Positions 1 through 7,673 of a stretch of DNA of 64,000 nt are shown here, piece after piece. Made by a program: the position numbers and the translations under genes. The notes below the pieces were generated by a model that did no database searches, was not told the DNA's origin, and was given only the letters and a program-made list of their open reading frames with translations. This stretch comes from Acidobacteriota bacterium (lineage in GTDB: Bacteria; Acidobacteriota; UBA6911; JACQSX01), in NCBI GenBank assembly GCA_016211105.1, contig JACQSX010000023.1:1-64000 (forward strand). Reading direction: 5' to 3'. Within the stretch, counting starts at the first letter, position 1. Each line of letters starts with the position of its first letter.

Positions 1-105
1 CAGTAATGTTTATGTTGTTGGGTGTAGAATCTCATTGTTTCCCTCCTGTGAATGGGTTTTTCAGATGACTCCCAGCCTACTCGATGTCGAGTCGGCGCGG
101 GAGGG

Positions 106-179
106 GGCCTTAATGAGTATCAACGGGGTCCAGCCGACCTCCGCTTCGCTGCTGCGGCTGACCCCGATTGCGTTAGGCC
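106..179. repeat. attC-like imperfect hairpin
   Basis: An imperfect inverted repeat lies just upstream of the radical SAM gene. The stretch ggggtc (125-130) pairs with gacccc (160-165), and agccg (132-136) pairs with cggct (155-159). The right end carries gttaggc (172-178), which fits the integron recombination core GTTRRRY. The left arm begins with a degenerate counterpart, ggcctt at about 106. The shape and the core motif resemble an integron attC site. No integron integrase is visible in the window, so this is a resemblance, not an identification. Confidence 0.4.
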
Positions 180-265
180 AACGAATAGTGATTGCGACAT
201 TCCGCTGGTCAACTCAGTAAGAAGAAAGAGAAAACGCAAATATCTAGCCATGAGTAAATACACCC

Positions 266-1642
266 ATGCTACTATATCTGATCAATCCCTGCAACCCGCT
301 TGTCAGCATCGTCAAAGTCAAGGAGAGCCGCTGGAACCGCTACCGCGTCTGGAAGCCGCTCAGCCTGATGGTTCTGGCGGGCCTGACCTCGCCGGAGTGG
401 GAAATCTCGATCGTTGACGAGAACTTCGGCGCGCCGGACTATCCGTCGATGCCTCGGCCGGACCTGGTGGGCATCACCGCTTTCACCTCGCAGGCGAACC
501 GGGCCTATGAAGTGGCCGCTCACTTCCGGCGTCTGGGCGTGCCCGTCGTCATGGGCGGCATTCACGCAACCATGTGCCTGGACGAGGTCATGGAGCGTGT
601 GGACTCGGTTGTCACGGGGGAAGCCGAGGGCATCTGGCCGCAGGTCCTGGAGGATACCCGACATGGCAGCCTGAGGCGCCGGTATGACGGCGGGCTGGCC
701 AACATAAACGATGTCCCACTGGCCCGTCATGATTTGCTGGCCACGGGATATGCCTTGGGGGCCGTTCAGACCACACGCGGCTGTCCACTCAACTGCAGCT
801 TTTGCAGCGTGACGGCGTTCAACGGGGCCCAGTACCGGCAGCGCCCCATTCCCGATGTCGTGCGGGAATTCCAGTCGGTCCGTGAGAAACATGTTCTGGT
901 GGTGGACGACAACCTCATCGGCACGAGCCGTGACCACATCGCCCGCGCCAAGGAGCTGTTCCGGGCCATGGCCCAGGCGAACCTGCGCAAGGAGTGGATT
1001 GCCCAAGCCACCATCAACTTCGCCGATGACGAGGAACTCCTGGCGTTGGCCGCGAGGGCCGGGTGCAGCGGCGTCTTCATCGGCTTTGAGTCCCCCACGC
1101 CGGAAGGGCTACGGGAGCTCGGCAAGAAATTCAACCTTCTGAAGGGTCGCGACTTCCGCGCCTCGGTGCGGCGCATACAGCGGCACCATATTCTGGTTGT
1201 GGGATCCTTTATCATCGGTCTGGACATAGACGAACCGGGCATCGGCAGACGTATCGCCGAGGCGGCAAGCCAGTACGGCGTGGACAATCTCAACGTGCTG
1301 TTTCTGACGCCCTTGCCTGGCACGCGGCTGTGGGAACAGATGAAATCGCAGGACCGCATCGCCCTCGATGCTTTCCCCGACGACTGGAAATACTACACGC
1401 TGACCTTCCCGGTGGCCCGGTATAAGCATTTGTCTCTGGACGGCATCATCGAAGAAATGATCTCCTGCGACCGGACGTTCTATTCCATGCCGCGGACTCT
1501 GCGTAGGGTGTGGGGTAGCTTGTGGCAACGCCGCAAGCCGCTGATTACCTTGGTGGGCAATCTCTCATTCAGGACGAACCTCCGGCTGAACTGCAAGGCA
1601 TACGCGGACTTCAAGCGTCAACGGGGCAATGGACACGATTGA
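266..1642 (+). CDS. B12-binding domain radical SAM protein
   Basis: This 458-aa cytosolic protein has the usual two-part layout: an N-terminal cobalamin-binding-like Rossmann region (about residues 1-150, with VVMGGIHAT and VVTGEAEG), then a radical SAM barrel. The 4Fe-4S motif is CPLNCSFC in the context TTRGCPLNCSFC. The family makes a 5'-deoxyadenosyl radical and often methylates or rearranges substrates with cobalamin, but the substrate cannot be told. The first-listed start is an ATG with no strong ribosome binding site. It stands alone inside the island and is flanked by attC-like repeats (106-179 and 1719-1768), so it may have moved as a cassette. The B12 domain lacks an obvious DxHxxG motif, so B12 may not be bound through a lower-ligand histidine. 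Confidence 0.85.
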   Translation: MLLYLINPCNPLVSIVKVKESRWNRYRVWKPLSLMVLAGLTSPEWEISIVDENFGAPDYPSMPRPDLVGITAFTSQANRAYEVAAHFRRLGVPVVMGGIHATMCLDEVMERVDSVVTGEAEGIWPQVLEDTRHGSLRRRYDGGLANINDVPLARHDLLATGYALGAVQTTRGCPLNCSFCSVTAFNGAQYRQRPIPDVVREFQSVREKHVLVVDDNLIGTSRDHIARAKELFRAMAQANLRKEWIAQATINFADDEELLALAARAGCSGVFIGFESPTPEGLRELGKKFNLLKGRDFRASVRRIQRHHILVVGSFIIGLDIDEPGIGRRIAEAASQYGVDNLNVLFLTPLPGTRLWEQMKSQDRIALDAFPDDWKYYTLTFPVARYKHLSLDGIIEEMISCDRTFYSMPRTLRRVWGSLWQRRKPLITLVGNLSFRTNLRLNCKAYADFKRQRGNGHD

Positions 1643-1718
1643 GTAAGTGGAGTGTGAGGGAAACCGAGTGCCGGGTACAAGATTACGGTAATGAACTCTA
1701 CACGTCCCAAGGTTTCGT

Positions 1719-1768
1719 GCCTAACCGCTGCGTGGAGGCGGACGCGGTAAACCGCGCTGCTCACGCAG
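1719..1768. repeat. attC-like half site
   Basis: The sequence gcctaac (1719-1725) matches the RYYYAAC core of integron attC sites. It is followed by ctgcgtg (1728-1734), which pairs with cacgcag (1762-1768). A smaller hairpin sits inside (gcggt 1744-1748 with accgc 1751-1755). The expected right-hand GTTRRRY core is not present after 1768, so the site looks incomplete. With the hairpin at 106-179, it brackets the radical SAM gene in cassette fashion. Confidence 0.35.
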
Positions 1769-1818
1769 AACGTGAGCCGACATTCCGAGTGGGGGAGACC
1801 ATTTGGAGGCAAGTAAAA

Positions 1819-2245
1819 ATGCAACAGCAATTTATTCGCATCTATTTTAGTCGCCCGTTTGCAATAATCTTTTCATTAGGAATGCTTTTACTCCTTTTAA
1901 GTCTTTTATTTCAAATTGATCTTCCACCGTTGTGGGGAACATTTTTGCATGTCGTCGGCATAGCATTCATAGCAGTTGCTCTTAGTGCTCCTATTTCTGA
2001 ATTCTTCCAATTTCAAACACTATCAAAATATATGGGAATACGTACGAGGGGCTCGTGATAGTGGAATAATCCATATTTTTCAGTCTCGATTGGAGGATAG
2101 GGAACCCTTTCAACAAGCTGTAGAAAATGAATCCGCTCAAAGCAATAAAATCCTTTTGGCAGGTGTTGCATTCCCTAGAATATTCCATAATCCGGGGATT
2201 GGAACTGATTACCCTGCAAGGCGCACCAAACAAGTCCTTCCGTGA
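1819..2245 (+). pseudogene. Frameshifted two-TM membrane protein
   Basis: An ATG at 1819 follows a ggaggc ribosome binding site (1805-1810). It opens an 80-codon frame with two hydrophobic helices (residues about 13-31 and 37-55) and stops at 2058. From about 1990 a second frame carries a soluble segment that reads like the rest of the same protein (GARDSGIIHIFQSR, then ILLAGVAFPRIF) and runs to 2245. The simplest reading is one gene of about 140 codons with a frameshift between 2000 and 2060. Its function is not recognised. It is much richer in A+T than the radical SAM gene before it. Confidence 0.55.
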
Positions 2246-2325
2246 GTGCCAACGTTACGTATGTTGCGTTGCCGCAGAAGAACCTCCGTTGCAGCCATTG
2301 TAAGCTGTTCTGAAATGCTCTTTTT

Positions 2326-2676
2326 ATGAATTATTTTGCTTTCTTTTGTTTCTTGACTGAAAACCTTTTTTTGGTTGCCGGACAAAAGGCGAGATCGGCG
2401 CCTCACTTTCCGAAAGATGAACTCTCCTTTTCGTCAAAGCTTCGAATTCTGCGTGAGACAGACGGATGGAAAAAGCGCATGGCTGTTCGCGAGTTTCTCG
2501 GCGATTATGAAAAGCGAAGAAAGGAACTCGACCGAGTTTTAACCCAGGGTCGTCAAATTGAGCGGAATTTTTTCATAGATCCATCTTTCCTGAAAGAAGT
2601 GGCGTCCCTGGTTGAAGAGGATGTCTCTCGGGCAACCGTTCTTTTGGCAAGTAACATTTTGGCGGCGAGGGGCTGA
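2326..2676 (+). CDS. Hypothetical protein
   Basis: An open frame of up to 116 codons. The most protein-like part starts at an internal ATG (2478) and is charged and helical (MAVREFLGDYEKRRKELDR). It ends at a TGA (2674-2676), after which the same frame continues for 28 codons, including MDFIDELHDFDSG, to another TGA at 2759-2761. This suggests a gene interrupted by a mutation. I do not recognise a family. It lies in the A+T-rich centre of the island and could be part of the same broken locus as the next two frames. Confidence 0.35.
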   Translation: MNYFAFFCFLTENLFLVAGQKARSAPHFPKDELSFSSKLRILRETDGWKKRMAVREFLGDYEKRRKELDRVLTQGRQIERNFFIDPSFLKEVASLVEEDVSRATVLLASNILAARG

Positions 2677-2707
2677 ACGAAAGGCATGGATTTCATTGAC
2701 GAGTTAC

Positions 2708-3163
2708 ATGACTTTGATTCAGGCTTCGCCACTAACTTTGAATTTGAAGGAACTGAAGCTTGATCCTGACGCCCTGGGAGATTTTCCCCAGATCGGAATC
2801 AAATTTCGGAGTAAGACGGAAATGGAAAAGAAGCAAATTTTGGAGTTGGAAACTGAATTTCACGAAACTCCATGGGTCAGCTTTCAACGCATGCTCGGTT
2901 TCGTTTTTGCTCTCTGTACCGGATTTTTCGAGATCTCTCTCCAGCTTCCCGAAATGCCGCCGCGAGCGTTTCTGGATACTCGCTCGCTGCTCGATGATGG
3001 CAGTTTTAGGGCTGCATTTGAGCTAGGCGCGGCGACAAAGTTGGGAAAGAAGATTGCAGCCAGTGATGAATTTCCAGATCCGGTGAGGCAGTACCTAGCA
3101 AGAATGGGTTTTCTTCAGCCTGCCAAATCGCAATCCCAACGGGGTCGCCCTCCCACGATCTGA
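2708..3163 (+). CDS. Hypothetical protein, island gene
   Basis: A 151-aa frame with a plausible soluble composition. It has an N-terminal beta-rich stretch (LNLKELKLDPDALGDF), a hydrophobic middle (GFVFALCTGFFEISLQL) and a basic C-terminus ending QRGRPPTI. No ribosome binding site is evident before the ATG at 2708, and the frame is open back to 2612, so the true start may lie upstream or have been lost by frameshift. No family was recognised. It ends nine bases before the ATG of a further small ORF in the same frame. Confidence 0.45.
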   Translation: MTLIQASPLTLNLKELKLDPDALGDFPQIGIKFRSKTEMEKKQILELETEFHETPWVSFQRMLGFVFALCTGFFEISLQLPEMPPRAFLDTRSLLDDGSFRAAFELGAATKLGKKIAASDEFPDPVRQYLARMGFLQPAKSQSQRGRPPTI

Positions 3164-3172
3164 CGGGCCTGG

Positions 3173-3334
3173 ATGCGCCGCGCGAGAGCACGCGGCTGGG
3201 GTTGGAGGGAATTTCGAAGGTTTTATCGGTACAAGTCGCTTAACGAAAGCGAGAAGGCGGCGCTTAATGAAGACATTCGAAGTATTTGCAAAGAAAAACC
3301 TCATTTTGAAAAGCCCACCGCTCGTCGTACTTAG
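3173..3334 (+). CDS. Small basic ORF, 53 aa
   Basis: This short ORF begins at ATG 3173, in the same frame as the preceding gene, whose stop is at 3161-3163. Its product is strongly basic at the N-terminus (MRRARARGWGW) and then amphipathic (REFRRFYRYKSLNESEKAAL), with a mixed tail. The amino acid pattern looks like a real helical protein rather than noise. No ribosome binding site is clear. It could be a separate small protein or the tail of the preceding one behind a point stop. From 3335 to 3500 I see nothing further. Confidence 0.35.
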   Translation: MRRARARGWGWREFRRFYRYKSLNESEKAALNEDIRSICKEKPHFEKPTARRT

Positions 3335-3500
3335 CGCGAAAAAACTGGTCTAAAATCCCACACCCGCGAATTTCGCCCAATATTCTTTTCGTTTTCGCCC
3401 TTGTAACGTTGCATCTGGACCGACACGGCTTGCTGACAGACCCGTGTCGTGGCTGTATCACGGAGTGACGGCGGTCACTTCCTTAAACGAGGGTGGAATT

Positions 3501-3830
3501 ATGAGTACATTTCAATGCCCGCTATGCGGAGATCATCTGAAAATCCGGAGTACAAAAAAACGAAAGCCGTACCTGAAGTGTGAGGACTGCGGCTATCAAT
3601 GGTTTTTTCGCTTCAAAAACGGAATCCGACGTCTCGAAGAGGCCTCCAATCGGAGAATGTCCTTTCTCGACAACTACGTTCTTTGGCGCAAGTGCAAGGT
3701 GGCGGTCGAACGATGCACACAGAAAGTCCGCAAGTTCATAATCGGAGAAGACGGCATTTACTGCCCGGAATGTGAATCGCTATTGCTGAAGGCGCGCGAT
3801 CTCAAGGGATTTGACGATGATGGTGATTGA
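3501..3830 (+). CDS. Zinc-ribbon protein
   Basis: A 109-aa protein starting at ATG 3501 behind gagggtgg. It has an N-terminal zinc ribbon (CPLC at residues 6-9 and CEDC about 20 residues later) and another CPEC pair near the C-terminus, separated by a basic helical middle. Zinc ribbons of this kind bind nucleic acid or protein partners. The exact role is unknown. Its 3' end overlaps the excisionase-like gene by 14 bases, and that gene overlaps the integrase, so the three are probably one transcript serving the integrated element. Confidence 0.7.
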   Translation: MSTFQCPLCGDHLKIRSTKKRKPYLKCEDCGYQWFFRFKNGIRRLEEASNRRMSFLDNYVLWRKCKVAVERCTQKVRKFIIGEDGIYCPECESLLLKARDLKGFDDDGD

Positions 3831-4098
3831 GATCGTCAGCGTTCCAGAACAGGCTGCTTTTTACGTGAGCGATGCTGCCAGGTACCTCGGGATCTCCCCA
3901 AACACGTTGCGGAAGCGGACAGATTTGGGACTCATTCCAGCGAGACGAGATGAGAACGGCAGTCGCGTTTACCTGCTTGCAGACCTGGACGCCTACTTAA
4001 ATTCCTTGCCGCCGCACCAACGAAGCGACTACCCCTTCCGCAACCGACCTGCCGAAACCGGACGTAAACGGAAGGGAGGAAAATATGAGCGTCCGTGA
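3817..4098 (+). CDS. Excisionase-like HTH (MerR/HTH_17 type)
   Basis: A 93-aa DNA-binding protein. The central region (YVSDAARYLGISPNTLRKR, then GLIPARRDENGSRVYLLADLDAYL) is a typical HTH_17 winged helix as found in element excisionases and recombination directionality factors. The C-terminus is basic. Start choices are TTG 3811, ATG 3817 and ATG 3820; 3817 has the best spacing from aaggga. It overlaps the preceding zinc-ribbon gene and the following integrase gene, so all three are likely translated together. The inferred role is to steer the integrase toward excision. Confidence 0.75.
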   Translation: MMVIEIVSVPEQAAFYVSDAARYLGISPNTLRKRTDLGLIPARRDENGSRVYLLADLDAYLNSLPPHQRSDYPFRNRPAETGRKRKGGKYERP

Positions 4099-5200
4099 GG
4101 AGCTGGACAAGCTCGGCAGAAAGCAAATCGTCTGCGACAGACGGTGGCCTGACGGGACGAGATTTCGGCGCGCTGCCCCTAATAGGACGGTCGCTGAGGA
4201 CCTGGATGCAAGGATTCGGGTTTCCGTGGCTGACGGAATGTGGCGCAAGTTGAAACGGCGGCTTGAGCACGGGACGTCAAAGCAGGAAAAACTGGTGGAC
4301 TTTGCAGATCGTTACCTCAACGAATACTGCAAAGCTCACAACCGGAGATGGGAGCGCAAGTTGACGAGTCTGAAGCCAATCAAGCAGAGATTGGGAAAGT
4401 TACCGATCAACGCGATCCGTCCGAAACACGTTTACCGGTACATCCGCTGGCGCAAGGAGCAAAATCCAGCGATTACCAATGCGACCGTTAACCGCGATGT
4501 CACAATCTTCAAGCATGTGCTTGAGTACGCCAGGGAAGTGGGAGTGATTCGCCGGAATTACATCCGCTATGTCAAGAAACTGCCCGAGGTGCGGAAGGAG
4601 CGGCCCAGGGCAACAGATGATCAAGTAGATCACCTGCTTGCTTGTCTGCCGGAAAAGCTGCGACCAGTTTTCGGGTTTATCCGTGAGACCGGTTGTCGGC
4701 TGGAGGAGGGGTTATCGGTGATGCACCATCAGATTCGACGCGATGAGCGAGTCGTGGTGTTCACCGACAACACCAAGTCCGGCAAGTTCCGCTTGGTACC
4801 GCTGACGGCGAAATGCCTGGAGTATGTTGACGCGTATCCCGTCCTGCCTGGATGCCCGTACGTTTTCTGGAGCGAGTACACGAAGACTCGGTACAACAAC
4901 CTGTACCCGTACTGGTACGAAGCTCGGAAGAAAGCAGGTTTGCCCTGGTTTCAAATCAAGGATCTCCGCCGCCATTACGGAATTGTTCTTTCCGAGAGCG
5001 GCGCGGAGATGCACGTCATCCAGGCAGTTCTAGGACACTCGTCTGTCGCAACGACGGAAAGGTATTACGCCCACTTCTCACCCCAGTATGCAACCAGGCG
5101 AGCGCTGGCAGTATTGGAGGGACGTGGGAGGAAAACGGGAGGAACGTCTTCCCGAGAGAATTTGCAGTTGGTAGGATCTTCCGAAAAAGAATCAGCGTAA
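4085..5200 (+). CDS. Tyrosine recombinase / integrase
   Basis: A 371-aa site-specific recombinase. It has an N-terminal arm region, a SAM-like core-binding domain (about 70-165) and a catalytic domain (about 175-335). Visible catalytic residues are Arg205 in TGCRLEE, Lys231 in TKSGKFR, Arg295 in KDLRRH, His318 in LGHSS, and the nucleophile Tyr328 in ERYYAH. The first His of the usual HxxR box is Lys292, a substitution tolerated in this family. The start follows a good ribosome binding site (ggaggaaaat). The gene ends 25 bases before the 3' end of a tRNA-Ser gene, the classic arrangement for an element integrated into a tRNA, with the element extending to the left. Confidence 0.93.
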   Translation: MSVREELDKLGRKQIVCDRRWPDGTRFRRAAPNRTVAEDLDARIRVSVADGMWRKLKRRLEHGTSKQEKLVDFADRYLNEYCKAHNRRWERKLTSLKPIKQRLGKLPINAIRPKHVYRYIRWRKEQNPAITNATVNRDVTIFKHVLEYAREVGVIRRNYIRYVKKLPEVRKERPRATDDQVDHLLACLPEKLRPVFGFIRETGCRLEEGLSVMHHQIRRDERVVVFTDNTKSGKFRLVPLTAKCLEYVDAYPVLPGCPYVFWSEYTKTRYNNLYPYWYEARKKAGLPWFQIKDLRRHYGIVLSESGAEMHVIQAVLGHSSVATTERYYAHFSPQYATRRALAVLEGRGRKTGGTSSRENLQLVGSSEKESA

Positions 5201-5224
5201 CCGACTCGCCTTCAAAGACTTGAA

Positions 5225-5314
5225 TGGCGGAGGAGGTAGGATTCGAACCCACGGTAGCCTTTCGGCTACAGCGGTTTTCAAGACCGCCCGTTTCAGCCGC
5301 TCACGCACTCCTCC
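5225..5314 (-). tRNA. tRNA-Ser(UGA)
   Basis: Read on the minus strand this is a 90-nt class II tRNA. The acceptor stem is ggaggag (5308-5314) with ctcctcc (5229-5235). The anticodon loop cttgaaaa gives anticodon TGA, there is a long variable arm with gtagcc and ggctac, and a T arm with gggttcgaatcc. The terminal CCA is encoded (5225-5227). The integrase gene lies immediately beyond its 3' end, so the 3' half probably served as attB. I found no second copy of the 3' half in the window, so the far att site lies to the left of base 1 or has been lost. Confidence 0.95.
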
Positions 5315-5423
5315 GCAGTGGACCGGTATCAGGAGCAAGGATACAGAGAGATGGCGTGAGAACGCAACCTGGGGCCGATCGTCGGTCAGCTTTCCAAGTC
5401 AGGTCTACCACTCCGGTATCTGA

Positions 5424-5456
5424 TGACCAGTGACGATGTCAGGTGACGGATGACCC
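5424..5456. repeat. TGAC/GTCA-rich intergenic tract
   Basis: A short low-complexity tract made of repeated tgac and gtca words between the tRNA and ogt. Similar tracts occur near 7443-7470, 11944-12020, 19448-19545 and 46022-46060, always between genes. They look like members of one degenerate dispersed repeat family. Confidence 0.45.
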
Positions 5457-5467
5457 CCAACCGGTAT

Positions 5468-5968
5468 TCATCCCCGTCCTGCTTCCAGCGCCAGGAGTTT
5501 AGCCTTTCGGTCCAGCCCCCCGGCATAACCGGTCAACGCTCCTTTGGCGCCGACGACGCGATGACAAGGAACGACGACCGCGATGGGGTTCCGGCCCGTG
5601 GCCGCACCCACAGCGCGAGCCGTAGTGGCGTGCCCAAGCCGGGCGGCGATTTGCCCATAGCTACGCGTTTCTCCATAGGGAATGACGAGCAGTTGATCCC
5701 AGACGCTGCGATCAAAGTCGCTGCCGCGAGCGTTCAAGCGCAGGTCGAATCGTCGTAGCTTCGCTTCAAAGTAGGCCTCAAGTTGCCGGCACAGGGAGTC
5801 AAAACGATCTTCCGCTCTCTCGAGCGTTTGCAAATGGCAGTAATTTTTCAGATGTTGCAATGTTCCCCGTCCATTCGCTTTACTGACGAATTCCAGGTAC
5901 TGGAGAACATCCCCCTCCCCTGCCGCTAACATGCGTCCCAGCGGAGTATCTACATAGCGGTAATACAT
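5468..5968 (-). CDS. ogt: Methylated-DNA--protein-cysteine methyltransferase
   Basis: A 166-aa suicidal DNA-repair protein that moves alkyl groups from O6-alkylguanine to its own cysteine. The active-site motif PCHRV contains the acceptor, about Cys135. The winged-helix region before it (SYGQIAARLG, ARAVGAATGRNP) matches the DNA-binding part, and the N-terminal ribonuclease-like half is present. Length is normal for the Ogt/MGMT class without an Ada regulatory domain. An excellent ribosome binding site (aaggaggtg, spacing 5) fixes the ATG at 5968. It stands alone, and nothing in the upstream region suggests an Ada-type operator. Confidence 0.93.
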   Translation of the reverse strand: MYYRYVDTPLGRMLAAGEGDVLQYLEFVSKANGRGTLQHLKNYCHLQTLERAEDRFDSLCRQLEAYFEAKLRRFDLRLNARGSDFDRSVWDQLLVIPYGETRSYGQIAARLGHATTARAVGAATGRNPIAVVVPCHRVVGAKGALTGYAGGLDRKAKLLALEAGRG

Positions 5969-6009
5969 CAGTCACCTCCTTCAATCGATGTACATGCATT
6001 TGACATTCG

Positions 6010-7239
6010 TCATGCCACATTGGACATTTCAACCACTCTCCTCACCAAACGTTGCACTGCGGGTTCAAAAACTGAAGGTTCCGGCAACAAACTGACAATG
6101 AGAAATGCCTCCCGTTCGAAGTCAAAAAAATAGCCTGGATGGGACTGCACGTTATCCTTTTCCAGGAGGGTTAGAACCCATTCTTCCTCAGTCCGTGTTT
6201 GCGGGACCTGCAAGATCGCGTACCAGCCACCTTCGACATTCAGAGCGCAGCAAGGGGAGTTCCTGACCTGGTCTCTCAAAAAAGAGAGATTCCGGCTGAT
6301 CCGCTCCAAAACTTGAGCCTGCATCTGGCGCCGATCGCCTAACCATGTGGCAGCCACCGTCTGGACGGGAGTGTTCACAGAGAGGAATGTGTCGGCAATG
6401 AATTCTAGCCGGCTACAGGCTTCCAGACGCTGCTCTTCTGGGCCCTGGACGACGATCCATCCAAGTTTCATCTGCGGAAGGCAAAGAACCTTGGAAAATC
6501 CGCTCAAAACAAAGTTCAGGCAGTCGTGTCTGCCTGCCACCGTTTGGACCGACGTGTGCAGGTGCGATGTAGAGACGTGATGTATCGCGTCTCTACTGAA
6601 GCCGGCAGATCCGTCTAGGGAAAAATCAGAGAACACCTCATCGATGATCAATGCCAACGAGTGGCGATTGCAGATTTCCGACAGCCGCGCCCACTCCGGT
6701 TCGGTTAAGAACGAACCGGTGGGATTGTTGGGATTGACATAAACCACTGCCCGGGTTGCTTCGGTGATGGAGCGCTCCAGATCAGCAAGGTCCACATGCC
6801 AGGCGCCGTCGTAGCGCAGCAGGTAACGATCCAGGATGACTGATTCGAGCGCTGCCAGATGATCCAAAAGCGGGTAGCTGGGACGGGGAACCGTCACCCG
6901 GTCTCCCGGATCGGCCAGTAGCTTGAACAGCCAGGAGTAGGCCTCGCTGGTGCTGGCAGCAAGAAAAATATTTTCGGCGTTCACTCTCTGTTTTTTTTCA
7001 GCGTAGTATGCGGCCACAGCGCTTCGAGCCTGTGACAGACCCGCAGGCGCGGGATGGTACTGCAACGAGGATGCATCTGTAAGCGCCGATAACAAACTCG
7101 GCGGATATTGAAAGCCAACTTGAGTCGGGTTGGACTGGGTAAGGTCGAGCAGGGTTGCGCCCCCAGCCATTTTCCGCTGTAACAGAATGCTCAGACGGTT
7201 CAGCTTGGTTTCGAAAGTACTCCGCCTGGAAAGCTGCAT
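6010..7239 (-). CDS. PLP-dependent aminotransferase class I/II
   Basis: A 409-aa fold-type I aminotransferase. Visible hallmarks are NPNNPTG, the Asp of IDEVFSDF, and the PLP lysine in SGFSK (about residue 250). The start at 7239 (MQLSRRS) matches where family similarity should begin; an upstream in-frame ATG at 7332 would add a non-conserved leader. Substrate specificity cannot be assigned, and an N-succinyl-diaminopimelate aminotransferase role is possible because the dap operon lacks one. Residues about 215-241 are encoded by two short palindromes (6517-6596) inserted in frame between the Asp motif and the PLP lysine. The family does not normally have this loop. Confidence 0.85.
   Translation of the reverse strand: MQLSRRSTFETKLNRLSILLQRKMAGGATLLDLTQSNPTQVGFQYPPSLLSALTDASSLQYHPAPAGLSQARSAVAAYYAEKKQRVNAENIFLAASTSEAYSWLFKLLADPGDRVTVPRPSYPLLDHLAALESVILDRYLLRYDGAWHVDLADLERSITEATRAVVYVNPNNPTGSFLTEPEWARLSEICNRHSLALIIDEVFSDFSLDGSAGFSRDAIHHVSTSHLHTSVQTVAGRHDCLNFVLSGFSKVLCLPQMKLGWIVVQGPEEQRLEACSRLEFIADTFLSVNTPVQTVAATWLGDRRQMQAQVLERISRNLSFLRDQVRNSPCCALNVEGGWYAILQVPQTRTEEEWVLTLLEKDNVQSHPGYFFDFEREAFLIVSLLPEPSVFEPAVQRLVRRVVEMSNVA
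6517..6596. repeat. Double palindromic repeat inside aminotransferase
   Basis: Two hairpin-forming units lie inside the coding region. The first is caggcag (6517-6523) with ctgcctg (6530-6536). The second is gtagagacg (6569-6577) with cgtctctac (6588-6596). The second arm is the same gtagagacg...cgtctctac palindrome found between genes at 60020-60048. The insertion keeps the reading frame and adds about 27 residues rich in His, Ser and Thr. It resembles in-frame palindromic elements known from Rickettsia, but the family here is different. Confidence 0.7.
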
Positions 7240-7673
7240 CAGGTTCCAGTGATGATCGGCTCGAGGCCGAAAAAAAGAAGTGGTACTCGAAATACCAGGG
7301 TCGTCATCGCCAGCCACCCCCAGATCACCCACGCCACTCCCGGGATTTTCAAATCTCGTATACCTGTCTGATTTGCTGGAGTCGCGCCGATGGAAAGGGA
7401 AAATATCACGAGGGAGGCGCCAAGTCGCATGTCCCTATTATGCATTCGAGCTTCGTCATTCGTCACCCCTCGCCAACACTTCGTCGCCACTAATCGGTCA
7501 ATGCCGGGAAAGTCACCAATCCCGGCGAAGAGAAGACGAAGTGGGACAGCACAAGCGGTGACCATCGACCGGAGATGGAGGGTGAGGCTGCTTGAATTTG
7601 GCTGAACTTTTGCCGATGTGCACAATCTAATTAAAGCGGGAGAGAATACGGATTCACAACGAGGGGAAGAAAC
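7240..7673. other. Intergenic region, 434 bp, no supported gene
   Basis: This gap separates the divergent aminotransferase and secreted-protein genes. Around 7443-7500 it contains a short tract of the gtcattcgtc type seen elsewhere in the window. Open frames crossing it have no ribosome binding site and unlikely composition. The divergent promoters presumably lie here, but I could not pick convincing -35/-10 pairs. Confidence 0.5.

Noticed and set aside
272-1006. Long antisense frame opposite the radical SAM gene (244 codons)
   Set aside because: It lies wholly inside a well-supported gene on the other strand, has no family signature and no ribosome binding site, and is typical of GC-rich coding DNA.
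2674-2676. In-frame TGA as selenocysteine in the hypothetical ORF
   Set aside because: The surroundings show no redox motif, no conserved family and no hairpin of the right type. A point mutation is simpler.
3161-3163. TGA as read-through between 2708-3163 and 3173-3334
   Set aside because: There is a new ATG directly after it and no sign of a SECIS element or of a family spanning both.
7239-7625. 128-codon minus-strand frame upstream of the aminotransferase
   Set aside because: It runs through a repeat tract and the N-terminal coding region, has no clear start signal, and its composition is unlikely.
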